Assembly: GCF_002266435.3 (NCBI RefSeq)
Contig: NZ_CP029426.2
Coordinates: 2,758,001 to 2,822,000 of the forward strand
Origin: Bradyrhizobium amphicarpaeae
Lineage (GTDB): Bacteria > Pseudomonadota > Alphaproteobacteria > Rhizobiales > Xanthobacteraceae
Reading direction: 5' to 3'
Length of the DNA: 64,000 nucleotides
Positions 43,573 to 51,665 of this stretch are shown here, piece after piece. Under the pieces are notes generated by a model. That model did no database searches and had not been told where the DNA came from. It was given only the letters and a program-made list of their open reading frames with translations. Made by a program: the position numbers and the translations under genes. How positions within the stretch are numbered: position 1 is the stretch's first letter; each line of letters opens with the position of its first letter.

Positions 43573-44748
43573 TCAAACGACCTGGCCCAGAATCCGGACG
43601 TATTCCTCCACCATGGCCTCTACCGAATAGCGCAGGCGCAGGCCTTTGGCGTTTTGTCGCAGTTCGTCGCGCAACTGTCGGTCCATCAGCAGCCTGGAAA
43701 CGGCTGCTGAGAGCTTCGCATGATCGGAAGCGTCGACGAAAAGAGCCGTCGGCCTTCCTTCGTAGGACAGCACTTCGCGCAACACGGGAAGATCGGTGAC
43801 GACGGAGGGAACACCGGCGTTCGCAGCCTCGACCGCGGCGAGACCGAAGGTCTCGGCCTGTGTCGGGAATACGAACAGGTCCAGGCCGGCGAGAAAATCC
43901 GCCATCCGGCTGGGGGAGATTTCCCCGAGCAGATGCAGCCTGTCCGACACCTTCAATTCATTCGCCAGCAGCTTCAGCCGGGCCTGGTCGGCACCCTGGC
44001 CAGCGAGCGCAAGATGCCAGGACGGTTGATCCGGCAACAGACGTATCGCCAGGTCGAGACGCTTGTGCGGATGCAGCCGCGCTGCGCAGCCAAGCAATAT
44101 GCAATCCGGCGGCAGGTTGAATTCTCGTCGTGCAGCTTCCTTCGACAGGGTCAGGGCCTTGTCATCGAAGCCGTGCGGAACATGCACCATGCGCGACCGG
44201 TAGGATGCGGGGTAGCGCGAATATTCGCGCTCCATGTCTTTCGAATTGAGCGTGATGCGGTCGAAGAAGCCGAGGCTGCCCATCGCGATGTCGGCGCTGC
44301 GGACCGGCCAGCTCATCGACAATGCGGATGAAACCTGGTTGGCGATGACAGGTGCGCGGCTGACGAGGCGTGTCACGCCGCCGCCGATGACATTGCCGAA
44401 ATGCTGGAAGGTCAGGACGGCGTCCGGTTTGACGATGCCGATATGACGGCCGAGCGTCCACAGCATCCGCAGCAGGGCCACCGGATTGCCGGGGCGGCTC
44501 GGCGCGCAATAGAGCGTATCGGGTGGCTCGTCGAAGGAATCCGATTTGCGGAAGAAGAAGAGATTGGTGACGCGATAGCCACGCGCGGTCAGCCCGGCGC
44601 CGAGCAGCCTCGAGATCTCCTGCGCCCCGGCGTTTTCGGCCTGGGTCTGGGCGAGAAGCACGTGCAGCTTTCGTTCGCTGCCGTTCGGCCGCGCGGGTGC
44701 CGTCGCGGTCGTCTCGCCCAATTCCCTGTTCGGCTGATAGTGGAGCAC
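43573..44748 (-). CDS. Family 4 glycosyltransferase (GT-B fold)
   Basis: A 391-residue glycosyltransferase. The N-terminal domain has AGAQEISRLLGAGL, and HVPHGFDD marks the domain junction. The C-terminal domain has LGCAARLHPHKRLDLAI and the nucleotide-sugar motif ETFGLAAVEAANAG (E-x7-E). It would transfer a sugar from a nucleotide donor to a growing surface polysaccharide on the cytoplasmic side of the membrane. The gene precedes the propeller protein gene on the same strand and is downstream of a flippase gene across a 237-base gap. Confidence 0.87.
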   Translation of the reverse strand: MLHYQPNRELGETTATAPARPNGSERKLHVLLAQTQAENAGAQEISRLLGAGLTARGYRVTNLFFFRKSDSFDEPPDTLYCAPSRPGNPVALLRMLWTLGRHIGIVKPDAVLTFQHFGNVIGGGVTRLVSRAPVIANQVSSALSMSWPVRSADIAMGSLGFFDRITLNSKDMEREYSRYPASYRSRMVHVPHGFDDKALTLSKEAARREFNLPPDCILLGCAARLHPHKRLDLAIRLLPDQPSWHLALAGQGADQARLKLLANELKVSDRLHLLGEISPSRMADFLAGLDLFVFPTQAETFGLAAVEAANAGVPSVVTDLPVLREVLSYEGRPTALFVDASDHAKLSAAVSRLLMDRQLRDELRQNAKGLRLRYSVEAMVEEYVRILGQVV

Positions 44749-44985
44749 CGATCCCGACCCGCTAGAGAAACGAAATCTTCACCTTCTTAACCCCGTACCT
44801 ATCATGCGGGCCTCGCGTGGACACCGACTAGCAACAAACGGAGTTAATGCCAGGCCTGGCCGTCGACATCGTTTCCGCAGCCGTTTCACTGGTTCCCGAT
44901 GCGGTGCAGCGAGCACGTTAACCAATCGGTCCTGCGCGCGGCCAGCGCGTGATCGCGAACCGCCGGGTGACGGTGTGGTTGACGC

Positions 44986-46332
44986 CTAGTCGCTGGAATC
45001 GGCGCCGCGCACGGCATAATTGCCTCGTTTCAAGGCGGAGAAGCGCAACAGCACGAGGATCGAAGGATCCACTCCCGTTCGCTGGCGGCAGAGGATGTTC
45101 AGGGCAATGGTTGCGAGCGCCAGCGACACCGTGGCCGAAATCGCCGCGCCAAGCAGGCCGAGCCAGGGAATCAGGATGAGAAACCCCACGAGCCGCAACG
45201 CGACGTTGGCAGCAACGACGGGAACATAGATTCGTTCATGGCCGGTCAGCTGCAGGATCGCAGCGGACGGGCCGCCTGCGGCCTGGATGGCCGTCCCGAT
45301 TGCGAGCACGATCAGGACCGAGTGCTGTGTGGTGAAATGAGGTCCGAACAGGTTGAGGAGATAGGGGCCGCCGACCCAGATCATGGCGAGCCCGGCGGCC
45401 ACGCATAGTGCGGTCACCTCCGCCATCAGCCGCAACGTCCGCCCGAACTCCTGGTGGTTCTTGCTGAAATACAGCGATGGAAGCCGGCGGGCTCCGAACG
45501 TGTATAGCGCCGCAGACAGCATGGCGAAGATGTTGGCGAGGCGCGACGCGGCAAAGTAGATTCCTGCGGTCACGGGATCCAGCATCCAGTACACCAGGAT
45601 GACGTCGAAATACTGGTTCGCAGCCTCGAGGATGGACGCGAGCCAGAAGTGAAGGGAGCTCGAGCGCCAGCGGGACGTTTCTAGGCGCGCCGGCGTGCCG
45701 CGCAAATCCGGCAGCGCGCGCGCGATCGAGACAATCTGCGCGGCCAGGCCGACCGACATGGCCATGGTCATGACTACGAACAACTCGGCGGGATCGAGCT
45801 GCCGATGACCGAGCAGCATGGCGAGCAGGAAGAGAACAACGATGACCCGCCAGAAGAACTCGCGATTTCCCTCGCCCATCAGAATGCTCACCAGCGAGCG
45901 GGCGACCTGACTGCCGAGCATCACGCCTGCATTCACGGCCGTGTAGGCCGCCACTGCAAGGACGAGCACCCACCAGTCCCCTCTCAGGCTGGCCACGATG
46001 GCAATGCCGAGAATGACGACCAGCATGGCAACGGACGTGATCTTGATGCTCGATTGGAGCACGCCTTTGATGAGGTCCGGCCTGTCGCCGACTTGATACT
46101 CGTTCAGGAACCGCACCAGCAACGATTCCTGGCCGACCAGTCCCACGACGGCGGCGATCTGGGCAACCGAAAGCCAGGTCGCAAAGATGCCGAAGCCGTC
46201 GGGCGACATCGTGCGTGCCGCCAGCGAAAACAACGCGAACGCGAGCGCGCCGCTACCAACCTTGAGCAGGATGGTCCCGACGACCCCGCGCGTAACGTCG
46301 CGCCGCAAGAGCTGGAGGATGGATTTGATCAT
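44986..46332 (-). CDS. Polysaccharide flippase (Wzx-like, MATE/MVF superfamily)
   Basis: A 448-residue membrane protein with about 12 hydrophobic helices. It begins with an amphipathic stretch and GTILLKVGSGALAFALFSLAARTMSPDGFGIFATWLS-type features; key markers are MSPDGFG, GQESLLVRFLNEY, and GIYFAASRLANIFAM in the middle. Such proteins move lipid-linked oligosaccharides across the inner membrane for O-antigen, capsule or exopolysaccharide assembly. It is oriented like the glycosyltransferase and diverges from the FAD oxidoreductase gene. Confidence 0.83.
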   Translation of the reverse strand: MIKSILQLLRRDVTRGVVGTILLKVGSGALAFALFSLAARTMSPDGFGIFATWLSVAQIAAVVGLVGQESLLVRFLNEYQVGDRPDLIKGVLQSSIKITSVAMLVVILGIAIVASLRGDWWVLVLAVAAYTAVNAGVMLGSQVARSLVSILMGEGNREFFWRVIVVLFLLAMLLGHRQLDPAELFVVMTMAMSVGLAAQIVSIARALPDLRGTPARLETSRWRSSSLHFWLASILEAANQYFDVILVYWMLDPVTAGIYFAASRLANIFAMLSAALYTFGARRLPSLYFSKNHQEFGRTLRLMAEVTALCVAAGLAMIWVGGPYLLNLFGPHFTTQHSVLIVLAIGTAIQAAGGPSAAILQLTGHERIYVPVVAANVALRLVGFLILIPWLGLLGAAISATVSLALATIALNILCRQRTGVDPSILVLLRFSALKRGNYAVRGADSSD

Positions 46333-46798
46333 GGAAGTCTAAGGAGCTGCTCTCTCCTGAAGAGACACGTTCCGATACCGGTGACAACCTAGCATGCCGA
46401 AAAATCACGAGTGTTAATGCGGGGCATCCAGGATCTCGCCTGCGGCGTCGATATCGCGATGAGGCCGGTTGCCTCACTGTGGAACATGACCGTCCCCATT
46501 GTCCCAAATGGAGCAAGGCCCACTGAGAGAGATTGACGGAATAGCGCCGCATCGACGGCCGGGAAAGGCGAGGCCAGTCGCTTGAATGCGAAATGGCCCG
46601 CCGGGATCGACCGCAGAACAGCCAGAAGCCGGACTCTACGGAGAATTCCGAGCAAGAGGCGTGCCGGATATCGTCTGGGCAGCCGGCTCTCCGCTTCATT
46701 AACCTCGATACCGAGAAATGATCGCGTTTGGTCCTGTGATGCGACATCAGGCCGGAGAATTGCACGTGCGACCTTGGTTGACCGTGGGAGCCTGGATC
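46333..46798. other. Divergent intergenic region, no supported gene
   Basis: 466 bases between the flippase gene (minus) and the FAD oxidoreductase gene (plus). It contains GTTAATGC at 46410-46417 and CATTAAC near 46697, similar short elements facing each gene at roughly 80-105 bases from the start codons. An 88-codon open frame on the minus strand (46389-46655) has no recognisable family and no ribosome binding site, so I do not call it. Confidence 0.55.
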
Positions 46799-48022
46799 AT
46801 GACGGTGGATGGAACTGTGACCGAGCCGATCGACACAGCCGGTACGTCGACGATCGTCGCGGACATCGCGATCGTCGGCGGCGGCCTTGCAGGGTCGCTT
46901 GCGGCGGCCGTACTGGCGCGGGCAGGGCATCGCATCGCCCTGATCGAAAAGCGCGCGGTTCATCCGGACGAATTCCGGGTCGAAAAGATCGGCGGCCATC
47001 AGCTGGAGTTGTTGCGCAAGCTGGGCTTCTTCAACGCGCTCGAGAAGGTCGCTTGCCGATATGATCAGGTGCTCAACATCCGGGAAGGCAAGGTGGTCGA
47101 TGTCAGCGTCGGCCAGGCCTATGGATTTTCCTACGCCGATCTCGTCGCCATGGCGCGCAGCCAGATACCCGCTTCGTCCAGCCTGATCGTCGACGAGGTC
47201 ACCGCGATCAGTGGTAGCGACGACGCCCAGCATCTCGAGCTGGCCTCGGGGCGGTGCGTGACTGCGCGCCTCGTCGTTCTCGCCACGGGCATGGCGGCGG
47301 CGCTCGGCTATAAACTCGGTATCAAGCGGCGGATTCTGGCCGAGCGCCATTCGGTGTCGTTCGGATTCACGATTGCCCGTCAGGATGGTCGCCCGTTCGA
47401 TTTCGAAGCGCTGACCTGCTATGGCGAGCGCACGGCTGACGGCATCGACTATCTCAGCCTGTTTCCGGTACGCGCCGGCATGCGGGCCAATCTCTTCATG
47501 TTCCGTGACCCCACCGATCCGATCATGCGCGAGCTGCGTCGTGAACCGGAAGCGACGGTCTTGCGTCTGCTGCCGGGATTGCGGACCTATCTCGGTGATT
47601 TCCGCGTTATCGACCGGGTCCAGAACTGGGTGATGGATCTGACCGTCGTCGAGGGACACCTCCAACCCGGAATCGTGCTGATCGGCGATGCCTTCCAGAC
47701 CAATTGTCCCGCCGCCGGCACCGGCGTCGCGCGCCTGCTGGTGGATGTCGATCGTCTGTGCACTGAATATGCGCCGAAATGGCTCGCGACCCCCGGCATG
47801 GGTCTGGAGAAGATCTCGCAGTTTTACTCCGATCGCGACAAGCTCGCGGCGGATCAGCAGTCCCTGAAGATGGCGCGCTTCCGCCAGGCCCTGACGTCAC
47901 GCAACGATATCGGCTGGGACGTTCGGCGCCGGTTGCACTTCCTGCGGCGCAGCCTGACACACCGCGTCGATCAAATGCATCCGGGCTGGATTGGACGGGT
48001 TCGCGGCGCCCTGCGCGCCTGA
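46799..48022 (+). CDS. FAD-dependent oxidoreductase, aromatic-hydroxylase fold
   Basis: A 407-residue flavoprotein. The FAD loop IVGGGLAGSLAAAVLARAG begins at about residue 26. LIEKRAVHP follows, and the second FAD motif is IVLIGDAFQTNCPAAGTG near 300. This is the p-hydroxybenzoate hydroxylase/geranylgeranyl reductase fold. The frame opens earlier, but I chose the ATG at 46799 with GGGAG about 8 bases upstream. It lies amid polysaccharide genes, so the substrate could be a lipid carrier or a glycan precursor rather than an aromatic; this cannot be decided from sequence. Confidence 0.78.
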   Translation: MTVDGTVTEPIDTAGTSTIVADIAIVGGGLAGSLAAAVLARAGHRIALIEKRAVHPDEFRVEKIGGHQLELLRKLGFFNALEKVACRYDQVLNIREGKVVDVSVGQAYGFSYADLVAMARSQIPASSSLIVDEVTAISGSDDAQHLELASGRCVTARLVVLATGMAAALGYKLGIKRRILAERHSVSFGFTIARQDGRPFDFEALTCYGERTADGIDYLSLFPVRAGMRANLFMFRDPTDPIMRELRREPEATVLRLLPGLRTYLGDFRVIDRVQNWVMDLTVVEGHLQPGIVLIGDAFQTNCPAAGTGVARLLVDVDRLCTEYAPKWLATPGMGLEKISQFYSDRDKLAADQQSLKMARFRQALTSRNDIGWDVRRRLHFLRRSLTHRVDQMHPGWIGRVRGALRA

Positions 48023-48047
48023 GCTCTACGCTCCTTCCCGCGCAGGA

Positions 48048-49184
48048 TCAGCGCGTGGGCGTCGGAGTGCGGGCGGGCAGCAGCCGCAAATCGGATAGCC
48101 GTTTGGCTGCCAGCTTCAGCCAGGGAGCCTGCTTCAGCGCGAACAAAGCGATGGCGCCCGCGGTGCTGCCGGCTTTCGTGATCGCCCACATCGGCGAGGG
48201 CTGTGCGCCGAACAATTTCTTGTATGGCTCGTCACCAATGGTGAAATCGAGCATCTGATCCCCGCGCTCGATGCAATCCCGCGCCACCTGCTCGAACATC
48301 AGCGCGCCCAAGGACTGGCTCTTGTACCCGGCGATGTCGAAGGCGCTCATGATGATGAGGAAGCTGCCGCGATGGCAGAGGCCGATCACGGCGGCGATCA
48401 CCTCGCCGTCCATCTTCATGGCATAGAGGCGCACAAAGCCGCCGAGCCCACGAAGGGCCACGTCGGAATAAAAGCCGAAATATTCGGGACGCTGGAGCAG
48501 ATCGCCGTCTCCTTGCGCCTGAAAGCGCGGGCCGCGAAGCTTCCTCATCACATCCAGCGCTTCGAGCACGGAGGCGTTGTCGCTGCAGCATGAGAAGCTC
48601 AGCACGCCCTTCTTCTGCAGCTGACGATACTTCTTTGCGAGCTCCTTCTGATAGGAACGATCGATCGCACTGGCCCGCCATTGCTCGAACGGCGCGACGA
48701 GAACCGTCGCGTAGGCATTGGTGTCCATCGATACGCGGCGGGATGCCGCTAGGAGGTTCTCGATCGGAAGCCGTCCGTCGGGCAGCTTGGTCATGCGGAG
48801 CAGATCGAAAGGTCGAACGAGGCGCTGGATCTCCGCGCATGCATCCGCATCGTCGAGCAGTTGCGAAAAGACTTTCTGGTCGCAAACCGGCGCCAGATAA
48901 TCGGAGACGCGGAGGTCGGCGAATTCGACGGTCCGGATCGGACCGCGCCGGATCCGGAGCAAGGGCAGCACCATTGCAAGGGCGCTCGTCGCGCGGTGGC
49001 GGACCACGACGACCAGAGGCGTCGCACCCGCATCCGAAGCGAGCCCGGTGTAGAGGCTATGCAGCCAGATCGGATGCTGGAACGCCGTGGCGGCCGAGCG
49101 ATCGAACAGCTCGGCATATTCCGGAGACAGAAAGTCGAACGCCTGCTCGATGACGATGTCGAAATTGTTGCTGAGCTTGTTCAT
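48048..49184 (-). CDS. GNAT-like acyltransferase (BioF2/CelD type)
   Basis: A 378-residue protein of the GNAT-like Acetyltransf_6 family found in polysaccharide clusters. It has two GNAT-like halves: the N-terminal part includes FQHPIWLHSLY and LPLLRI. The C-terminal part includes SYQKELAKKYRQLQKKG, LYAMKMDGEVIAAVIGL and GALMFEQVARDCIERGDQMLDFTIGDEPYKK (the last is a position marker for IGDEPYKK). Such proteins acylate sugars or related groups. I chose the ATG at 49184. It converges with the FAD oxidoreductase gene with 25 bases between them. Confidence 0.8.
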   Translation of the reverse strand: MNKLSNNFDIVIEQAFDFLSPEYAELFDRSAATAFQHPIWLHSLYTGLASDAGATPLVVVVRHRATSALAMVLPLLRIRRGPIRTVEFADLRVSDYLAPVCDQKVFSQLLDDADACAEIQRLVRPFDLLRMTKLPDGRLPIENLLAASRRVSMDTNAYATVLVAPFEQWRASAIDRSYQKELAKKYRQLQKKGVLSFSCCSDNASVLEALDVMRKLRGPRFQAQGDGDLLQRPEYFGFYSDVALRGLGGFVRLYAMKMDGEVIAAVIGLCHRGSFLIIMSAFDIAGYKSQSLGALMFEQVARDCIERGDQMLDFTIGDEPYKKLFGAQPSPMWAITKAGSTAGAIALFALKQAPWLKLAAKRLSDLRLLPARTPTPTR

Positions 49185-49779
49185 GCGCAATCAGGGAAAC
49201 CGGATACTTCGCGAAGTCGATCGAGCCGTGCCTACGCTTTATAGCAGGGTCGTTACGGGCTAAACACCGGCAGCGTGCGATTTGCATTAATGCGCTCAAG
49301 CACGTTCGTATCGTTACCAAATTCTTAAGTCCCGGAGTCGTTTGGACCGGGTCCCAGGATGAGATCGTGCAGAAGCGCCCTGATGCCGCGCAAGGCTCGG
49401 GGTAGCCGAAGTTCACTCGCTTCAACGAACCGACGGCCGGCAGAGACATCCGCCGTTGGCGGCCAGAGCAGATGCCCACGACCGGCGTGGGTCCGTTGGC
49501 ATGTCTGCTCGCAGCTCTCGACAGCACACGTCCGGTCTGGAAGCAGGGCGTGCAGCGTGCCCTGTGGTCTCAGCCGCATCGAGACGGCGCGAAGTTCGGC
49601 TGCATAGTTTTGCTGCACCACGATAAGAATCGCGGCAGTTTCCGCTGCAATAACGCGCTTGACTTCGTAACTGATCTCAACGACCGTATCATGCAGGCGT
49701 TGGGCAGTTCGGCCCGTCAACGCAGCTAGCTTCAATCATTTCCAACATCACGCTGATGGCGTGCTCGGTTGGTGGCGAG
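49185..49779. other. Intergenic region between polysaccharide and amide genes
   Basis: 595 bases that must contain the divergent promoters for the GNAT-like gene and the amiC operon. A 10-bp palindrome GCATTAATGC lies at 49284-49293, about 100 bases before the GNAT-like start. A hairpin CACGC/GCGTG at 49749-49763 lies just before the amiC terminator. A 136-codon frame on the minus strand (49325-49735) has poor codon bias compared with neighbours and no family match, so it is not called. No sigma-54 site with correct spacing was found. Confidence 0.55.
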
Positions 49780-49821
49780 GGCGCCCTCGGCTTAACAGCC
49801 GGTGGGTGCCTTTTTTGTTTT
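49776..49821 (+). terminator. Leader terminator and overlapping antiterminator upstream of amiC
   Basis: An intrinsic terminator ends 10 bases before the amiC ATG. Its outer stem is GGCGCCC (49780-49786) / GGGTGCC (49804-49810, one G-U pair), the inner stem is CGGCT (49788-49792) / AGCCG (49797-49801), the loop is TAAC, and a T6-G-T4 tract (49811-49821) follows. A perfect palindrome CGAGGGCGCCCTCG (49776-49789) shares its 3' half with the terminator's 5' arm, so the two are mutually exclusive. The operon encodes AmiR, an ANTAR-type RNA-binding antiterminator, which makes regulated antitermination the likely function. Confidence 0.8.
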
Positions 49822-49831
49822 GGAACGAGTG

Positions 49832-50992
49832 ATGGCGCGGACGAACTATCGGATCGGCGTGATGCTGTCGACGACGGGATCCTACAGCGTCGTTGCGCGC
49901 TCGATGTTGAACGGCGCTCTGCTCGCCTTTCGCGAGATCAATGCAGGGCATGACGACATCGCGCTGGAGCCCGTCGTGGTCAACCCGTCCGGCGACCTTG
50001 CGAGCTATCGTTCGCTCAGCCTCGAGCTGCTCGGTTCCGGCGTTCGGCATGTGGTCGGGTGCTACACCTCGTCGAGCCGCAAGGAGGTGATCCCCTGCTT
50101 CGAGAAGTTCGACGGACTGCTGTGGTATCCGTCTCACTACGAGGGATTCGAGAGTTCCGATAACGTCATCTACACCGGCGCCGCGCCGAACCAGCACGTG
50201 CTGCCGCTCGTCGATTATCTGGCATCCCGCGTCGGCTCGCGCGCCTTCTGCGTCGGCTCCAATTACATCTGGGCGTGGGAAAACAATCGCATCTTCCGGG
50301 AGGCACTCGCCGCGCGCGGCGGCACTGTGCTTGCCGAGCGCTATCTCTCGGTCGGCGACACCGAGGTCGACCAGGTGATCGCGGCGATCATCGATCAGCG
50401 TCCGGACTTCGTCTTCAACAACCTGATCGGCACCAGCGCTTATGCCTTCTTCCGTGCGTTCCGCGCCGCCTGCCGTGCGCGCGGCATCGACCAGGCGGCT
50501 GAAATCCCGGTCGCCAGCTGCACGCTGTCGGAGCCGGAATTGCCGGAAATCGGCCCGGATGCCGTCGATGGGCATCTGTCATCCAGTGTTTATTTCTCCT
50601 CGCTGAATTCGGCGGAGAACGGTGCCTTCATTCGTGCCTACACGACGTCCTTTCCGGATGGACCGGTCTCGTCGGCCGACGCCGAAGCGTCCTACATCGC
50701 CGTCAAGCTGCTCGGCGCGGCCCTCTCGCAAGCCGGCACCGACGACGCCCGCACGGTACGCGCTGCCGTGGCCGATCAGCGGCTGCACGCTCCGCAAGGC
50801 GAGGTCCGCATCGACCGGCAGACCTTCCACGCCTGGCTGACGCCCCGGATCGGCCGGTCGACCGTCGGCGGGCAGTTCGAAGTGCTGCTGGAATCACGCG
50901 AGCCGATCGCGCCGGATCCCTATCTCGTTCAGTCGTCGCCGCGCTTCGCCGGCGCAATGCGCTCTCCGCTTTTGAAGGTGGTGCAATCATGA
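49832..50992 (+). CDS. amiC: AmiC-type amide sensor (negative regulator of the amide operon)
   Basis: A 386-residue cytoplasmic relative of periplasmic binding proteins. It has no signal peptide and begins NYRIGVMLSTTGSYSVVARSMLNGALLAFREIN-like motifs such as GVMLSTTGSYS and NGALLAFREIN. HVVGCYTSSSRKEV and GLLWYPSHYEGFESS are typical of AmiC/UrtA relatives. In Pseudomonas, AmiC binds AmiR and releases it when a short amide binds. I chose the ATG at 49832 with GGAACGAG before it; a GTG at 49802 would lie inside the terminator. It overlaps amiR by four bases. Confidence 0.88.
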   Translation: MARTNYRIGVMLSTTGSYSVVARSMLNGALLAFREINAGHDDIALEPVVVNPSGDLASYRSLSLELLGSGVRHVVGCYTSSSRKEVIPCFEKFDGLLWYPSHYEGFESSDNVIYTGAAPNQHVLPLVDYLASRVGSRAFCVGSNYIWAWENNRIFREALAARGGTVLAERYLSVGDTEVDQVIAAIIDQRPDFVFNNLIGTSAYAFFRAFRAACRARGIDQAAEIPVASCTLSEPELPEIGPDAVDGHLSSSVYFSSLNSAENGAFIRAYTTSFPDGPVSSADAEASYIAVKLLGAALSQAGTDDARTVRAAVADQRLHAPQGEVRIDRQTFHAWLTPRIGRSTVGGQFEVLLESREPIAPDPYLVQSSPRFAGAMRSPLLKVVQS

Positions 50993-51654
50993 GCTCTCGA
51001 CTGCTTCAGAACTTCAAGGGCGGCCGTGCCATCGTCGTTGTCAGGCGGGGCGGATGGGAGAGCGCGCTCGAAACGACGCTGGCCAAGCTCGGCGTCTCCA
51101 CCGAATATCCGGAGATCATCGACGGCCGTGCGCAGATTGATGTCGCAAGCCTTCAGGCCGAGCGGGACATCCTGTTCATCGACGGCGATCTCGAAGGCGC
51201 GGTCGCAATCGAGGTCAATCCCGGCTCGCGCCTGCCGCCGGTGCCGGTGATCGGCCTCGTTGGCGTCGAGGCGCCGAGCCGGCTCAAGGCGCTCGTCAAT
51301 CTCGGTGCGACCTCGTTCCTGCGCAAGCCCGTGCATGGCGGCGCGGTCTATACCTCCCTGTTCATGGGCATCAACCAGTTCCTGTTGCGCGCCGAGATGT
51401 ATGAGCGCCTTCAAGGCCTCGAGGAACGCCGCCGCGGTCGGCGCGCGGTGATCCGGGCGGTCATCCTGCTGATGCGGCAGGACGGCCTCGACGAGGAGGG
51501 AGCCTATTCCCAGCTCCGTCGCGACAGCATGCGCGCGCGGCAGAACATGGAACTCTATTGCGAGGAGTTTATGAGCAAGCGGGCGAAGCCGCCCGATACG
51601 TCCGGCCGCACAACCGGCATCACGCTGCAAGGCGGCAACAAGCAGGCCATCTAG
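50989..51654 (+). CDS. amiR: AmiR-type ANTAR antiterminator
   Basis: A 221-residue protein with a receiver-like domain lacking the phosphorylation Asp pocket in its usual form, a coiled-coil linker (about residues 130-155) and a C-terminal ANTAR domain with RAVIRAVILLMRQDGLDEEGAYS-type features: AVILLMRQ, DEEGAYSQLRRDSM. ANTAR domains bind paired stem-loops in leader RNA and block terminators. The gene follows amiC with an ATGA overlap and precedes the importer, so it probably controls the terminator at 49780-49821 and thereby its own operon. Confidence 0.9.
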   Translation: MSSRLLQNFKGGRAIVVVRRGGWESALETTLAKLGVSTEYPEIIDGRAQIDVASLQAERDILFIDGDLEGAVAIEVNPGSRLPPVPVIGLVGVEAPSRLKALVNLGATSFLRKPVHGGAVYTSLFMGINQFLLRAEMYERLQGLEERRRGRRAVIRAVILLMRQDGLDEEGAYSQLRRDSMRARQNMELYCEEFMSKRAKPPDTSGRTTGITLQGGNKQAI

Positions 51655-51665
51655 GAGAAGCAAAA

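Noticed and set aside
46389..46655. An 88-codon open frame on the minus strand upstream of the flippase gene.
   Set aside because: No family resemblance, no ribosome binding site, and mixed codon use. It may be a decayed gene but cannot be supported.
49634..49648. A possible sigma-54 promoter upstream of amiC (GGCAG...CTGC).
   Set aside because: The GG and GC are separated by 11 bases instead of 10, and the flanks do not match the consensus.
49325..49735. A 136-codon open frame on the minus strand between the GNAT-like and amiC genes.
   Set aside because: Third-position GC is clearly lower than in neighbouring genes, no ribosome binding site or protein family was recognised, and it lies across the expected promoter and leader region.
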